A stretch of DNA of 64,000 nt from Ustilaginoidea virens (GCF_000687475.1 NC_057321.1:1612001-1676000); one strand, 5' to 3'. Counted from the first letter of the stretch, positions 43,114 through 57,804 are shown. Made by a program: numbers and translations. The notes: generated from the sequence alone by a model not told the origin.

Positions 43114-43828
43114 TGTTGCAAAATGGTGACTCAGAATACTATTGGAAAGTATACTAAGTACCAACAGTAGCGTACAAGGCATTGCAGAATAAAATAAGCT
43201 GGTTAAAGATTAAAAACGCATACACGAGGTTGACCAAAGCAAAGATGTCAGGGAAATCTGATTCTAATTATTGGTGACTATTCTAGCTAGAAAGAGGGAA
43301 TTTTAGGCATATTTCTACCATCTTGAAAAAGTGGTTGAAAATAATGAAAAACCGCAAAAATAGCGAAAAACCCAACGAAAAGTCGGTCTGCCTAACCGTG
43401 CCCAATATCCTACCCAATGCCTACCCAACCAAGCCCAGTGGCTTATAGCGGTGTGCCGGATGCCCTATAACAGCCTGCCGTACGGGCCGGAAGCCCTATA
43501 TCGGTCTGCCGTAAATGACCGGTGTAGCGGGTGACTATATGTAGAAGGCCGAAAGTGCTGGTATTAGTAAGGTTTGCCCATTTAGTAATCCCGTAGAAAT
43601 GCGCCGCCTGTTGTGGGCCCTGTGGCCCGCTGTGACCGGCCGCTGTGGCCGGCTGTGGGGCGCTGTGCCGGTGCCGTGACCGGCGCTGTGGCCCACTGTA
43701 ATCGGCGTTGTGGGGCGCTGTGCCCCACCATAGCGCCTGGTATAGCCACCGCGATATCTCAACGTAGAGACATCGTACGGTAGCGAGACCAGTACCAAAA
43801 TACAGCTAAAAAGGCGCTGATTTCAACA
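43114..43828 (-). repeat. LTR shared by A4 (5' side) and A5 (3' side)
   Basis: 715 bp, joined on the left to the A4 gag start region (CCATTATAGG) and on the right to the A5 PPT. Confidence 0.93.
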
Positions 43829-43909
43829 CCCCCTCTGATTAGCAACATAGCTAATCCTAGCGTTAGAATAAAAGAAAGAAATCCCATAAAAAAGAAGAAA
43901 AAAAAAAAA

Positions 43910-46900
43910 TTATAGGGATTGTAGCCCTAATAATTGCCGAAATATAGGAAATTTCGGGCTTAGGAGTGGTTTAGTAAGTCCATCCGCAGGCATATCTGTT
44001 GTGGGTAAATAAGATATTTTTACCAGGCCACCGTGGGCCTTCTTATGTATATACCGGAATTTAAGTAAGGTATGCTTAGTGCGGGCATGCTAATTTAGGT
44101 CATTTGCATTAGAAATAGACCCTTAGTTATCGCAGTATAGTGGTATCGGGCGTTGAATATCGACCTAGATTTCTTTAAATAAATTAGATATCTATTCTAC
44201 TTTGCGAAGCGCCTTAAGTATTATATTAGACTCGGCTTTAAGCATTGATAAAACTATAGTCGAAGACCATTTTGACCTCTAGCTAATAGGCCTACCATTC
44301 AAGGTAGTAAGATAACCACCAGTAGACTTAGAAGTAAGGCGATAACCAGCAAAATCGCTATTAGAAAATGCAGCTAATACTACGGTAGCTTTAGCGGCTC
44401 GGTAACGGTAATAAATGGCTGTATTTACCGTACTAGCTAAGTAGCGAAAAGCGCCCTTAGCAGTATTAAGCTGTATAGTGGAAGCCTATTGCATATATTG
44501 TGATAGGTATTGCGTTAGAAAGGCAAGGTTAGGTCTTAATATCATTATTAACTATATCGATGTCCCTACCAGCTGCTGGAATAAGTATTGATTACTAGTA
44601 TCCAGCGGCGTATCGTTATTAGCCTCAGTAAGTATACTAGGCTATAGCGGGATTAGATGCGGTTATACGTCCTTAAGGTTGAATTTCTTAAAGACTTCCG
44701 TAATGAATTGCGATTAGTGCAGCTATAATAGGCCCTTTTCTCTATCCCTAATAATCTATACTCCTAGAAAGAAGGAGGCAGGTCTTCGGTCTTCTATAGT
44801 ATAAACCTTATGGAATTTGGCCTTAAGCTAGTTAATATAGCTAAGGTCTGGACCGATAATCAAGCAGTTATCTATATAGGTCACAATAAAGGTATGCGTC
44901 CCTTTATTATAGAAGACGGCAGTATTAGAAAGTAACGGCTTAAAACCCTCTTGCACTAAAAGGTCTTTTAACCGTAACTGCCACTCGCGAGGGCCTTATT
45001 TTAGCCCATATAAGGCTTTCTTTAATAGTATGACCTATAATACAGAGGGGTTATATCCAACCTTAGTAAGTAAGGCTAAAAGTTAACGATATTGCTGGTC
45101 AGACTATAAGGCTGGGTTAGGTGAGAGTAGGCTTTCTGCAAATTCTAGAAAACCAGCTGGAATCTCTATATAAATCGTCTCCAGTAGTTCACTATTTAGA
45201 AAGGCACTAATAAAGTCGATCTGATCTATTTCCCAGTTATTTATAGTAGTAAGAGTAAGGATAATCCTCTATATTGGTGGGATCGAAGTAGAGGCATAAG
45301 TCTCCATAAAGTCTTGCCTAGATACCTACATAAAGCCTTTGATAACTAATCGTGCCTTATATTTAACCGGGTTATTATTCGCATCTTTCTTAATGCGAAA
45401 AATAGGCCGGTTACGTAATATTTTCCTACTAGTAGGAATATTAGTCTTAGGAATAAATTAGAAGATATTTAAGTCGATTAATTGCTTAAATTCCGAAAAT
45501 AAGGCTTTTACCCAGCTATCCTTATGTGGGCTATATAAGACTTCCTTCTAGCTATTAGGCACACCTTCTGGGGCCCGTTTTGCAGCCTTAATCTTTACTA
45601 TACAGTAAATATCGTATATTTGCTAGTAAAAAGCATAGGAAGGGGGGAAATCCTATATGGGAGCCTCTGGGGGGCTGCTTAGGTATCTGAAAATCTGGTC
45701 GTTTTTCGGCTGGGTGGGTAGGAAAGTACCCTATTGGTCAATCTATGGGTCAGACTATTAGTCAGACTATTAGTTAGTCTGTGGGTTAGGCTATTAGTTA
45801 GCCTGTAGGTCTAAAAGTGACCTATAGTATCCATAACCTAGGATATCTTATATGTCTTGTATCTGTGGCTATATTCTTCCTCGAATTTTACCCCTAATAG
45901 CCCTAACCTAGTATAATTGAATAAGCACCTTTTTTAATACTCGAAACATTTTCTCCTACGGTCTCTTATTTAAGGCGATATTTAGACTCTCGAATTTCAG
46001 ATATTCTAGTGTAGGTAGCGTTTTACTATAGCGAAATGCTATATTTACTAAGAAGCCGGGCGAAAAGGCAGAATCTATTATATCGGAAAATCGTAGAAAA
46101 TTAGTGTGTATAGGGCTTTGAGATTCAGACTATTAAAAATTTATTGTGTGGGGCAAGTCAGAATTTTCACTTGTGTGGGTTATGCCTACTTTTGTGACGG
46201 ATTTAGAAAATCTCTAAGATTGAGATTCCTAGTAATAAGAACTTTCTGTATTTCTTAGTATTTATATCCTTTTTGTATGGGAAAAAGGTATATTTTCCTT
46301 AGCTAGTGAAAAAGGACCGTCTTGCCTAAGCTGAAAAGCTGAGTTAGGCTGAAGCGATTTAGAATCGAAAGACAGCGAATTGCTGGGAAATATTGCAGAA
46401 TGCTATAGCGGGCCAATTGGTAGGCCTACTGGTTGTGGCAGGCCTATTGGTTGTGGTAGGCCCGCTGATTATGGTGGATCCGTATACTATATTAGGCCTA
46501 TTGGTTGTGGTAGGCCCGTAGGCTATATTAGATCCATAGCCTATGGTAGGCCTATGCCTTCGACTAGGCCTATACCGTCGGTTTTAGACGAAATAGGCAT
46601 ATTTAGGCGAGGCGACTTCTAAATAGGCTCTTCTAAAGCAATTTAGTTAATATTTACCCCCTCTAAATTAGAAGGCGGTTAGAAATCAAAGGTGCCCTCT
46701 AGGCCACTTAAAATAGGGCCTATACCTTCATTTTAGTAGGTAAAGGTAATAAAAGAGGTCTTAGTAACGACCCAGCGATATAGGATATAGACAAGGTAGG
46801 TGCCGTTACCTAGTATAGCTAGTAACCTACCTAACTCGGTCCGGGGGGCTAGCTTATAGCTAATGACCCGTTTTTCTGGAGGGATTAGCACCTCTATAGC

Positions 46901-49702
46901 CGCACTAATAGCCCTAAAGCTAGTAAGGTCGGGTAGGTAGTAGTGCGTAATTTCCGGAAAGTCTTTTTTTAATTCTTCGAAAGGTAACAAAGAACGGTTT
47001 AAGACTGCTATTAGATTTACTAAGGTAGTAATACTAAGAATTACTATAGACTAAAAGTAAGAAGATAACCAAGACCAAAGTATAGTAGCTTTAAGTCGGT
47101 TAATAATAACCCGTATAGAGCGTTCTGCTAACCCATTTTGCTTATAAATATAAGGGGAAGAGGTTAAAAAATCTATGCCCTTAAGAGCTAGCCAGGCTAT
47201 AATAATATCGTTAATTTCCTTACCACTATTATAGTGGAATTCAATAGCTGATTTACTGTAGCGATTCCTAAGACCTTGGAAGAACCTTTATAATACTGGG
47301 AATACCGTAGGCCCTTCCTTATTAGGTAGTAAATGCACCCAACGGAAGTATGATTTCCGGTCAACTAAGATAAGGCAAATAGGGCGTTTATTATATAGTA
47401 GAGGGTTGATTTAGAAGATATCGCCCTCTATAATATCTAAACAATGCATAGGGTCTAGTATAGCCCCTGATGTAAAACGCCGAACTGACTTTACCCTTTT
47501 ACAGGCAATACAGTTGAAATCAGAATCCTTTACCTTACTAAGATCAGGTAACTTTATAGTTAATGTATAGGTTTTCTTTAAAAGTTGGATTCCGATGTGC
47601 CTAAGCCGGATATGCTAAAGTCCGGCTAATAATAGCAGCTTTTGATATTCTGTATTAGCTGCTGGGGCTGGGTCGAGGGTGACCGGGGCCTTCTGTGGTG
47701 GTTGGGCTGTATTAGGAATAGCAGCCTCTATTAGTACTACCGAAAAACTAGGACTAGCTGGTGGGTTAGCTGGTAAGTTAGCTGGTGGGTTAGCTTGCGA
47801 ATTAGCTGGTGGAAGTGGAAGGTCCGAGTTAGCTAGTAAGGTAGGTAAATCCTCTAGTAGGGGATATTCCTCGTATTCTTCTGGGTTGGCTAAGGCAGGT
47901 AATTCGACCGAGATACTATATAAAGCCGGTTGATTTTGGCTAGAATAGTATAAAAACGGCGAATCTACTCCTTTCTATTGTAAAAAGAAGCTATACTTCT
48001 TAAAATTAAGAAGCCTAATGCACTTATTATTGCTATTAACTAGGCTTTAGCCTTGAATACTGCTACGATTCAGATAGTATTTAACGCCGCTAAAGATATT
48101 AATGTCAAAAGCTGGTATAAAGAGGGCGTTGGTTAGCTCTAAGGTGCCCTACTAAGGTGGGTTGGTAGCCTATAGTACGGTAAAACGCGCTGTGCCTTAC
48201 CCATTGGGCTTGATTGGGCCACTACCTGTGCTAATAATTGGTCTGTTTCCGGTATAGTGTTGGAAGTAGGTGAAGTGCTTTTTATCGTTGATAATATATA
48301 CCGTAGAACTAGTATTGTAGAGTAAGGAATCTGTTGGCGTTTTCCCACCGGATTATATACTATAGCTGGTAGCTAGAAATTGTATATATTTACGGTCCTA
48401 AAAGGAAGAATAGGCTGTCTAACTGGGTGTAAGACTTAGAGTGTTATAATTCCCTAATATAAAGGAATTAATAGTCTTTTCGTCGGTCTTTTATAGGGTA
48501 TCTGCTTTATTAGCTGAATCTTTTTTTTCTTTCTTCTTCTTATTTTCCGGCTTGCCTTATATAGCTAAAGAAGACCCTTATTGTTGGGTAGAAGAAGACC
48601 TTTATTTCTTTTTGTTGGCATTAGTGGTAGTATTTTTACTACCCTTGCTAGTATTATTACTAGCTGGCTTACTACTATTGTTGTTAGTAGCGGCACCCTT
48701 AACCTTTGCGAGGTAGGTAGTAGCCTTTGCTACTAATAATCCTTTAATGCATTGTTCTTCTAGTAAATTAACTATATAAAATTGCAGGTTAATATTTAAT
48801 GTATTTCCCTGAGTATAGGCGATTCTCATTATTATGCGGTACCGTTCTGCCTACTGAAAAAAGACCCCTTTTATAGCATATAAATACTAGCTAATTTAGT
48901 CGAAAGGTTGTATATAGGAGCCTAAAATTTGCAGCCTGGATAGGTAGCTATTAAAAGAGGCATTAAAAGATTCTAAGGTACCCTTATAGCCTATAAAATT
49001 TAGTTGATGGAAGGCAGGGTATAGGTGGGTCCGCTGTACGTCTGATGAGTGAGAATACTATTTGGTGAGTAATATAAAGGCTAACTCTAGGTCAGTACAC
49101 CAGTTGATAGCAGCAGCTAGTCCTTTTATGCAACTATTCTTAATAAGTAATAGTAAAAGTGCTTACTCTAAATCGTTGAACTTACTAGTAATAGAAGGTT
49201 CTTCGATAAATTTAGCGATATTAAGTGCCCTAAGTTAAATTATAAGGGCCTATTTCTATTAGTTGAAGTTAGATGCCCCCTTTAGCTTTTGGGATTCTTA
49301 GAATCCGTTGGCTGTTTTAGCTAGTTCCTTAATAGCTATAGCGCTAACTTGGCTGCTAATGCTGGATGGAACTGGCAGGGGTTGCTACTAGGCTTTAGGT
49401 AGTGATGGTAGGTTATTTCCTTTACCTATAGGGGTTTGGAAGGTATCTACATCTATTATATCCTAGGATAGTGGGCTAGCAGCAGGCTTAATTAGTCTAT
49501 CTACTAAAGTGCCTACCTTATCAGCTAAAAAATCGATTTTAGAGTTTATTCGATTAAATTTATAACTAAATTCTTTTCTTATTTCCTATTAGTCTTCCCT
49601 AAGCTAGGCAATTTCTTAGTTATTATTAGATTCTTCTACCTCTGCCGTATTAAGGACTTAGTAGCCTGGGTTATTAGCGGTAGGAATATTCTGACTGGCT
49701 AT
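43910..49702 (-). pseudogene. A5 gag-pol polyprotein, mutated
   Basis: 1931 codons with no net indel, the same length as A3. The start ATG is ATA (49700-49702). The protease reads NTSS at 48305-48316, and RT reads YIDN at 44867-44878. Beyond the Asp changes shared with A3 it has private C/T and G/A changes (for example YMDN to YIDN), so mutation went on after duplication. The integrase C-terminal segment is open at 46733-46990, and the NC-like basic tail lies near 48600. Confidence 0.9.
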
Positions 49703-49990
49703 TGTAGGAAGAGAAAAGGTGCCGGAAAGTCTTAAAAATGCAAAGAAAATTAAGACTGAAAATCTAGATAAAAAAAATCTAGAAAAAAGCTATATTAAGG
49801 AATAACCTTAGAAAATCCTATTGCAAAAAAGGATGTGTTACAGCTTAGTGTGGTAGCTAGGTTCCTAAATCTAGGATAATCAGTCCCTTATTAGTAGATT
49901 TCTAGAAGGTTAGCTGCTAAATGCATTAAAATCCTAAGTTAGCGTAAAAAAGTCTTAAGCTAGAAGCCTTGAGACACCGGGCTTATAACC

Positions 49991-50705
49991 TATTGCAAAA
50001 TAGTGACTTAGAATACTATTGGAAAGTATACTAAGTACCGATAGTGGCATACAAGGCGTTGCAGAATAAAATAAGCTGGTTAAAGATTAAAAACGCACAT
50101 ACAGGGTTGACTAGAGCAAAGATATTAGGGAAATCTAATTCTAATTATTAGTGACTATTCTAGCTAGAAAGAGGGAATTTTGGGCATATTTCTACCATCT
50201 TAAAAAAGTGGTTGAAAATAATGAAAAACCGCAAAAATAGCGAAAAACCCAACGAAAAATCGGTCTGCCCAACCGTGCCTAATATCCTACCCAATGCCTA
50301 CCCAACCAAGCCCAGTGGCTTATAGCGGTATGCCGGATGCCCTATAACAGCCTGCCGTACGGGCCGGAAGCCCTATATCGGTCTGCCGTAAATAACCGGT
50401 GTAGCGGGTGACTGTATGTAGAAGGCCGAAAGTGCTAGTATTAGCAAGGTTTGCCCATTTGGTAATCCCGTAGAAATGCGCCGCCTGTTGTGGGCCCTGT
50501 GGCCCGCTGTGACCGGCCGCTATGGCCGGCTGTGGGGCGCTGTACCGGTGCCGTGACCGGCGCTATGGCCTACTGTAATCAGCGTTATGGGGCGCTATGC
50601 CTCACCATAGCGCCTAGTATAGCTACCGCGATATCTCAACGTAGAGACATCGTACGGTAGCGAGACCAGTACCAAAATACAGCTAAAAAGGCGCTAATTT
50701 CAATA
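49991..50705 (-). repeat. A5 5' LTR
   Basis: 715 bp ending CAATA (from CAACA), followed by ATATC (50706-50710), the old A3-type target duplication carried along. Confidence 0.93.
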
Positions 50706-51298
50706 ATATCAATTTCCAGCTCCTTATAAAGGTTAGAAAGCCACTATACCTTACGGATAGTCTTAAGTAATGCATCTAATTCAGCTTCTAAAGTAGATAG
50801 CACTACTAAAGAGGCTCGTTTAGAACGCCAGCTAATAGGACCACTATTAATAGTAGTAAGGAAGCCTCTAGTAGATTTAGAGGTTTCTTTACAGCCAGCA
50901 AAGTCGCTATCAGAATAAGCGGTTATAATAGGCTATTAGTTGCTTTTAGTAGTACTAAAGCAAATAGCTAGGTTCTCAGTGCCTTTAAGGTAGCTAAAGC
51001 TGCCTTTTGCAGCATTTAGATGCACATTAATTGCCTTGGATATAAACCGGGAGAGGTATTAGGTAGGAAATGCTAGGTCGGGTCTAGTTATTATTATAAG
51101 CCACATTATAGTGCTAGTAAGGCTCTAATAAAGGCTCTGATCAGTAGGGCTAAAGTCTTTTCCACTAGATTTATTTAGAATCCCTAGTTGAAGTAGAATT
51201 AGCTGGGGTTTAATATCCTATAAGCCGAATTTAGCTAGAACCTCTACTATAAATTGGGCTTAGTATAGCCACAATAGACCTTCTTTCCTATTTCGTAT
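50706..51298 (-). pseudogene. B RT/RNase H fragment, array copy
   Basis: 593 bp, the exact counterpart of 36010-36602 with scattered substitutions. Here the CGA codon mutated to TAA in the first copy is intact. The fragment has no B LTR partner in this unit; A elements flank it on both sides. Confidence 0.87.
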
Positions 51299-52014
51299 TA
51301 TTGCAAAATAGTGACTCAGAATACTGTTGGAAAGTATACTAAGTACCGACAGTGGCGTATAAGGCGTTGCAGAATAAAATAAGCTGGTTAAAGATTAAAA
51401 ATGCATACACGGGGTTGACTAGAGCAAAAATGTCAGGGAAATCTAATTCTAATTGTTGGTAGTTATTCTAGCTAGAAAGAGGGAATTTTAGGCATATTTC
51501 TACCATCTTGAAAAAGTGGTTGAAAATAATGAAAAACCGCAAAAATAGCGAAAAAAACCAACGAAAAGTCGGTCTGCCCAACCGTGCCCAGTCTGTGCCC
51601 AATATCCTACCCAATGCCTACCCAACCAAGCCCAGTGGCTTGTAGCGGTGTGCCGGATGCCCTATAATAGCCTGCCGTATGGGCCGGAAGCCCTATATCG
51701 GTGTGCCGTAAAGGCGCGGTGTAGCGGGTGACTGTATATAAAAGGCCGAAAGTGCTGATTTGCCCATTTGGTAATCCCGTAGAAATGCGCCGCCTGTTGT
51801 GGGCCCTGTGGCCCACTGTGACCGGCCGCTGTGGCCGGATGTGAGTCGCTGTACCGGTGCCGTGACCGGCGCTGTGGCCTACTGTAATCGGCGTTGTAGG
51901 GCGCTATGCCCCACCATAGCGCCTGGTATAGCCACCGCGATATCTCAACGCAGAAACATCATATAGTGGCGAGACCAGTACTAAAATACAGCTAAAAAGG
52001 CGCTGATTTTAACA
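51299..52014 (-). repeat. A6 3' LTR
   Basis: 716 bp, the same length and same private insert (CCCAGTCTGTGCCC) as A4. Confidence 0.93.
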
Positions 52015-52101
52015 CCCCCTCTGATTAGCAATATGGCTAATCCTAGCGTTAGAATAAAAGAAAGAAACCCTGTAAAAAATCAGAAAAAAAAGATGATGAT
52101 G

Positions 52102-55100
52102 CTATAGGGATTGCAGCCCTAATAGCTGCCGAAATATGGGGAATTTCGGGCTTGGAAGTAGTTTGGTAAGTCTATCCGTAGGCATATCTATCGTAGGTAA
52201 ATAAGATATTTTTATTAGGCTACCGTAGGCCTTCTCACGTATATACCGGAATTTAAGCAGGGTATGCTTAGTGCGGGCATGCTGATTTAGGTCATTTGCA
52301 TTAGAAATAGACCCTTAGTTATCGCAGTATAGTGGTATTAGGCGTTAAATATCGACCTGGATTTCTTTAAATAAATTAGATATCTACTCCACTTTGCGAA
52401 TTGCCTTAAGTATTGCATTAGATTCGGCTTTAAGCATTAATAAAACTATAGTCGAAGACCGTTTTAACCTCTAGCTAATAGGCCTACTATTTAAGGTAGT
52501 AAGATAACCACTAGTGGACTTAGAAGTCAGCCGGCATCCAGCAAAATCGCTATCAGAAAATGCAGCTAATACTATAGTAGCTTTAGCGGCTCGGTAACAA
52601 ATGGCTGTATTTGCCGTACCAGCTAAGTAGCGAAAAGCGCCCTTAGCAGCATTAAGCTGTGTAGTGGAAGCCTGTTGCATATATCGTAATAGGTATTGCG
52701 TTAGAAAGGTAAGGTCAGGTCTTGACATCATCATCAACTATATCGATATCCCTACTAGCTGCTGGAATAAGTGTTAATTACTAATATCCAGCGGCGTATC
52801 GTTATTAGCCTCAGCAAGTATACTAGGCTATAGCGGGATTAGATGCGGTCGTGCGTCCTTAAGGTTAAACTTCTTAAGGACTTCCGCAATAAATTGCGAT
52901 TAGTGCAGCCATAATAGGCCCTTTTCTCTATCCCTAATAATCTATACTCTAAGAAAGAAGGAGGCAGGTCCTCGGTCTTCTATAGCATAAACCTTATAGA
53001 ATTTAGTCTTAAGCTAGTCAATATAGCTAAGATCCGGACTAATAATTAAGCAGTCATCTATATAGGTTACAATAAAGGTATATATTCCTTTATTATAAAA
53101 GACGGCAGTATTAGAAAGTAACGGCTTAAAACCCTCTTATATTAGAAGGTCTTTTAACTATAACTGCCACTCGCGAGGGCCTTATTTAAGCCCATATAAG
53201 GCTTTCTTCAATAGTATGACCTGTGATGCAGAGGGGTTATATCCAACCTTAGTAAGTAAGGCTAGAAGTCGATAACGCTACTGGTCAGACTATAAGGCTG
53301 GATTAGGTAAGAATAGGCTTTCTGTAAATTCTAGAAAACCAGCTAGAATCTCTATATAAATCGTCTCTAGCAGTTCACTATTTAGAAAGGCACTAATAAA
53401 GTCGATTTGCTCTATTTCCCAATTGTTTGCAGTAGTAAGAGCAAGGATAATCCTCTATATTAGTGGGATCGAGGTAGAGGTATAGATCTCCGTAAAGTCT
53501 TGCCTAGATACCTATATAAAGCCTTTGATAACTAATCGTGCCTTATATTTAACCGGGTTATTATTTGCATCTTTCTTAATGCGAAAAACAGGCCGGTTAC
53601 GCAATATTTTCCTACTAGTAGGAATACTAGTCTTAGGAATAAATTGGAAGATATTTAAATCGATTAATTGCTCGAATTCCGAAAATAAGGCCTTAACCTA
53701 GCTATCTTTTTATAGGCTGTATAAGACTTCCTTCTAGCTATTAGGTATACCTTCTAGGGCCCGTTTTGCAGCCTTAATCTTTACTGTATAGTAAATATCG
53801 TATATTTGCTGGTAAAAAGTATAGGAAGGGGGGAAATCCTATATGGGAGCCTCTAGGGGGCTGCCTAGGTATCCGAAAATCTGGTCGTTTTTCGGCTGGG
53901 TGGGTAGGAAAGCACCCTATTAGTTAGTCTGTGGGTCAGACTGTTAGTCAGACTATTGGTCAGTCTATAGGTTAGACTGTTGGTTAGTCTATAGGTTAAG
54001 TGACCTATAGTATCCGTAGCTTAGGATACCTTGCATGTCTTATATCTGTAGCTGTATTCTTCCTCTAATTTTACCCCTAGTAGCCCTAACCTAGTATAGC
54101 TGAATAGGCACCTTTTCTAATACTTGAAACATTTTCTCCTATAGTCTCTCATTTGAGGCGATATCTGGACTCTCGAATTTTAGATATTCTAGTATAGGCA
54201 GCGTTTTACTATAGCGAAATACTGCATTTACTAGGAAGCCGGGTGAAAAGGCAGAATCTATTATATCGGAAAGTTACAGAAAATCAGTATGTGTAGGGCT
54301 TTAAGATTCGGACCATTAAAAATTTGCTATATGGGGCGAGTCAGAATTTTCATATATGCAGGGTATGCCCACTTTTATGACGGATTCGGAAAATCTCGGT
54401 GGTTAAGATTTCTAGTGACGAGAGCTTTCTGTATTTCCTAGCATTTGTAGCCTTTTTGTATGGGAAAAGGCTGTATTTTCCTTAGCCGGTGAAAAAGGAC
54501 CGTCTTGCCTAAGCTAAAAAGCTGAGTTAGGCTGAAGCGATTTGGAATCGAAAGACGGCGAATTGCTAGGAAATATTGCAGAGTGCTATAGCGGGCCAAT
54601 TGGTAGGCCCACTGGTTGTAGTGGATCTGTGTGCTATATTAGGCCTATTAGTTGTAGTAGGCCTATGGGCTGTGTTGGATCCATAGCCTATGGTAGGCCT
54701 ATGCCTTCGACTAGGCCTATACCATCGGTCTTAGACGAAATAGGCATATCTAGGCGAGGCGACTTCCAGATAGGCTCTTCTAGAGCAATTTAGTCGATAT
54801 TTACCCCCTCTAAATTAGAAGGCGGTTAGAAATCAAAAGTGCCCTTTAGGCCACTTGAAATAGGGCCTATACCTTTATTTTGGTAGGTGAAAGTAATAAA
54901 AGAGGTCTTAGTGACGACCCGGCGATATGGGATATAGACGAGGTAGGTGCTGTTACCTAGCGTAGCTAGTAACCTACCTGACTTAGTCCGGGGGGCCAGC
55001 TTATGGCTAATGACCCGTTTTTCTGGAGGGATTAGCACCTCTATAGCCGCACTAATAGCCCTAAAGCTAGTAAGGTCGGGTAGGTAGTAGTGCATAATTT

Positions 55101-57804
55101 CCGGAAAGTCCTTCTTTAATTCTTTGAAAGGTGATGAAAAACGATTTAAGACTACTATTAGATTTACTAAGGTAGTAATACTAAGAATTACTATAGACTA
55201 AAGGTAAGAAGGTAACCGAGACTAAAGTATAGTAGCTCTAAGTCGGTTAACGATGACCTGTATAGAGTATTCTGCTAACCTATTTTACTTATAAATATAA
55301 AGGGAAGAGGTTAAAAAATCTATGCCCTTAAGAGCTAGCCAGGCTATAATGACGTTATTGATTTCCTTGCCACTATTATAGTGGAATTTAATAGCTGATT
55401 TGCTGTAGCGATTCCTAAGACCTTGGAAGAACCCCTGTAATACTGGGAATACCGTGGGCCCTTCCTTATTGGGTAGTAAATACACCTAACAGAAGCGTGA
55501 TTTCCGGTCAACTAAGATGAGGCAAATAGGGCGTTTATTATATAGTAGAGGGTTGATTTAAAAGATATCGCCCTCTATAATATCCAAATAATATATAGGG
55601 TCTGGTATAGCCCCTAATGTAAAACGCCGAACTGACTTTACCCTTTTACAGGCGATACAGTTAAAATCAGAATCCTTTACCTTACTAAGATCAGGTAACC
55701 CTGTGGTTGATGGACAGGTTTTCTTTAAAAGTTAGATTCTGATGTGCCCAAGCCAGATATGCCAAAGTCCGGCTAGTAATAGCAGCTTTTGATATTCTGT
55801 ATTAGCAGCTGGTATTAGGGCAGGGTTGAGGGCGACCGGGGCCCTCTATGGTGGTTGAGCTGTATTGGGAATAGCAGCCTCTATTAGTACCACCGAAAAA
55901 CCAGGACTAGCTGGTCGGTCAGCTTGCGAGTCAGCTGGTGGGTCAGCTAGTGGGGTAGGTAAATCCTCTGATAGGGGATATTCCTCGTATTCTTCTAGGT
56001 TAGCTAGGGCAGGTAATTCGACCGAGATATTATGTGAAGCCGGTTGGCTAGTATAATATAAAAACGGCGAATCTACCCCTTTTTATTATAAAAAGAAGCC
56101 ATACTTCTTAAAATTAAGAAGCCCAATACACTTATTATTGCTATTAACTAGGCTTTAGCCCTAAATACTGCCACGATTCAGATAGTGTTTAACGCCGCTA
56201 AAGATATTAATATCAAAAGCTGGTATAAAGAGGGCGTTAGTTAGCTCTAAGGTGCCCCACTGAGGTGGGTTAGTAGCCTATAGCATGGTAAAACGCGCTA
56301 TGCCCCACCCACTAGGCTTGATTGGGCTACTACCTGTGCTAATAACTGGTCTATTTCCGGTATAGTATTGGAAGTAGGTAAAATGCTTTTTATCGTTAAT
56401 AATATGCACCGTAGAACCAGTATCGTAGAGTAAAGAATCTATTAGCGTTTTCCCACCGGATTGTGCACTATAGCTAGTAGCTAGAAATTGCATATATTCG
56501 CGGTCCTAAAAGGAAGAATAGGCTGTCTCACTAGGTATAAGACTTAGAGTGTTATAATTCCCTAGTACGAAGGAATTAATAGTCTTTTCCTTTTCGTCGG
56601 TCTTTTATAGGGTATCTGCTTTATTAGCTAAATCTTTCTTTTCTTTCTTCTTCTTATTTTCCGGCTTGCCTTATATAGCTGAAGAAGACCCTTATTAGGT
56701 AGAAGACCCCTATTTCTTTTTGTTAGCATTAGTGGTAGTGTTTTTACTACCCTTGCTAGTGTTGTTACTAGCTGGCTTACTACTATTATTAGTAGCGGCA
56801 CCCTTGACCTTTGCGAGGTGGGTGGTAGCCCTTACTACTGATGATCCTTTAATGCGTTATTCTTCTAGTAAATTAACCATATAAAATTGCAGGTTAATAT
56901 TTAATATATTTCCCTGAGTATAGGCGATTCTCATTATTATGCGGTGCCGTTCTGCCCACTAAAAAAAGACCCCTTCTATAGTATGTAAATACTAGCTGAT
57001 TTGGTCGAAAGGTTGTATGTGGGAGCCTAAAATTTGCAGCCTGGATAGGTAGCTATTAAAGGAGGCGTTGAAAGATTCCAAGGTACCCTTATAGCCTATA
57101 AAATTTAGTTAATGGAAGGCAGGGTATAGGTAGGTCCGCTGTACGTCTGATGAGTGAGAATACTATTTAGTGAGTAACGTAAAGGCTGACTCTAGGTTAG
57201 TGCACTAGTTGATAGCGGCAGCTAGTCCTTCTGTGCAACTATTCTTAATAAGTAATAGTAAAAGTGCTTGCTCTGAATCGTTAAACTTGCTAGTAATAGA
57301 AGGTTCTTCGATAAATTTAGCGATATTAAGTGCCCTAAGTTAAATCATAAGGGCTTATTTCTATTGGTCGAAGTTAGATGCCCCCCTTAGCTTTTGGGAT
57401 TCCTAGAATCCATTGGCTGTCTTGGCTAGTTCCTTGATAGCTATAGCGCTGACTTGGCTGCTAATACTAGATGGAACCGGCAGGGGTTACTGCTAGGCTT
57501 TAGGTAGTAATAGTGGGTTATTTCCTTTACCTATAGGGGTTTGAAAAGTATCTATATCTATTATATCCTAGGATGGTGGGCTAGTAGTAGGCTTAATTAG
57601 TCTGTCTACTAAGGTGCCTACTTTATTAGCCAAAAAATTGATTTTAGAGTTCATTCGATTAAATTTATAACTGAATTCTTTTCTTATTTCCTATTGGTCT
57701 TCCTTGAGCTAGGCAATTTCCTAGTCATTATTAGATTCTTCTACCTCTGCCGTATTAGGGACTTAGTAGCCTGGGTTATTGGTAGGAACGTTCTGACTGG
57801 CCAT
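52102..57804 (-). pseudogene. A6 gag-pol polyprotein, mutated
   Basis: 1901 codons with no net frameshift. The start ATG is intact (57802-57804). Protease DTGS is intact at 56413-56424 and the frame around it is open for 71 codons (56278-56493). RT reads YIDD at 53053-53064. In the RNase H region SDSDFAG is kept (open 52471-52737). Integrase: HYNSG near 55380 shows the second Asp changed to Asn. Many TAG/TAA stops elsewhere. It lacks the one-base deletion of A4. Confidence 0.9.

Larger units (their letters stand above)
43114..50705 (-). mobile_element. copia-type retrotransposon A5, full length
   Basis: The array copy of A3: 3' LTR 43114-43828, PPT 43829-43837, gag-pol 43910-49702, leader 49703-49976, primer site 49977-49990 (CCGGGCTTATAACC, one base changed), 5' LTR 49991-50705. 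The left flank is A4, not ATATC, which shows it arrived by duplication rather than integration here. Confidence 0.93.
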
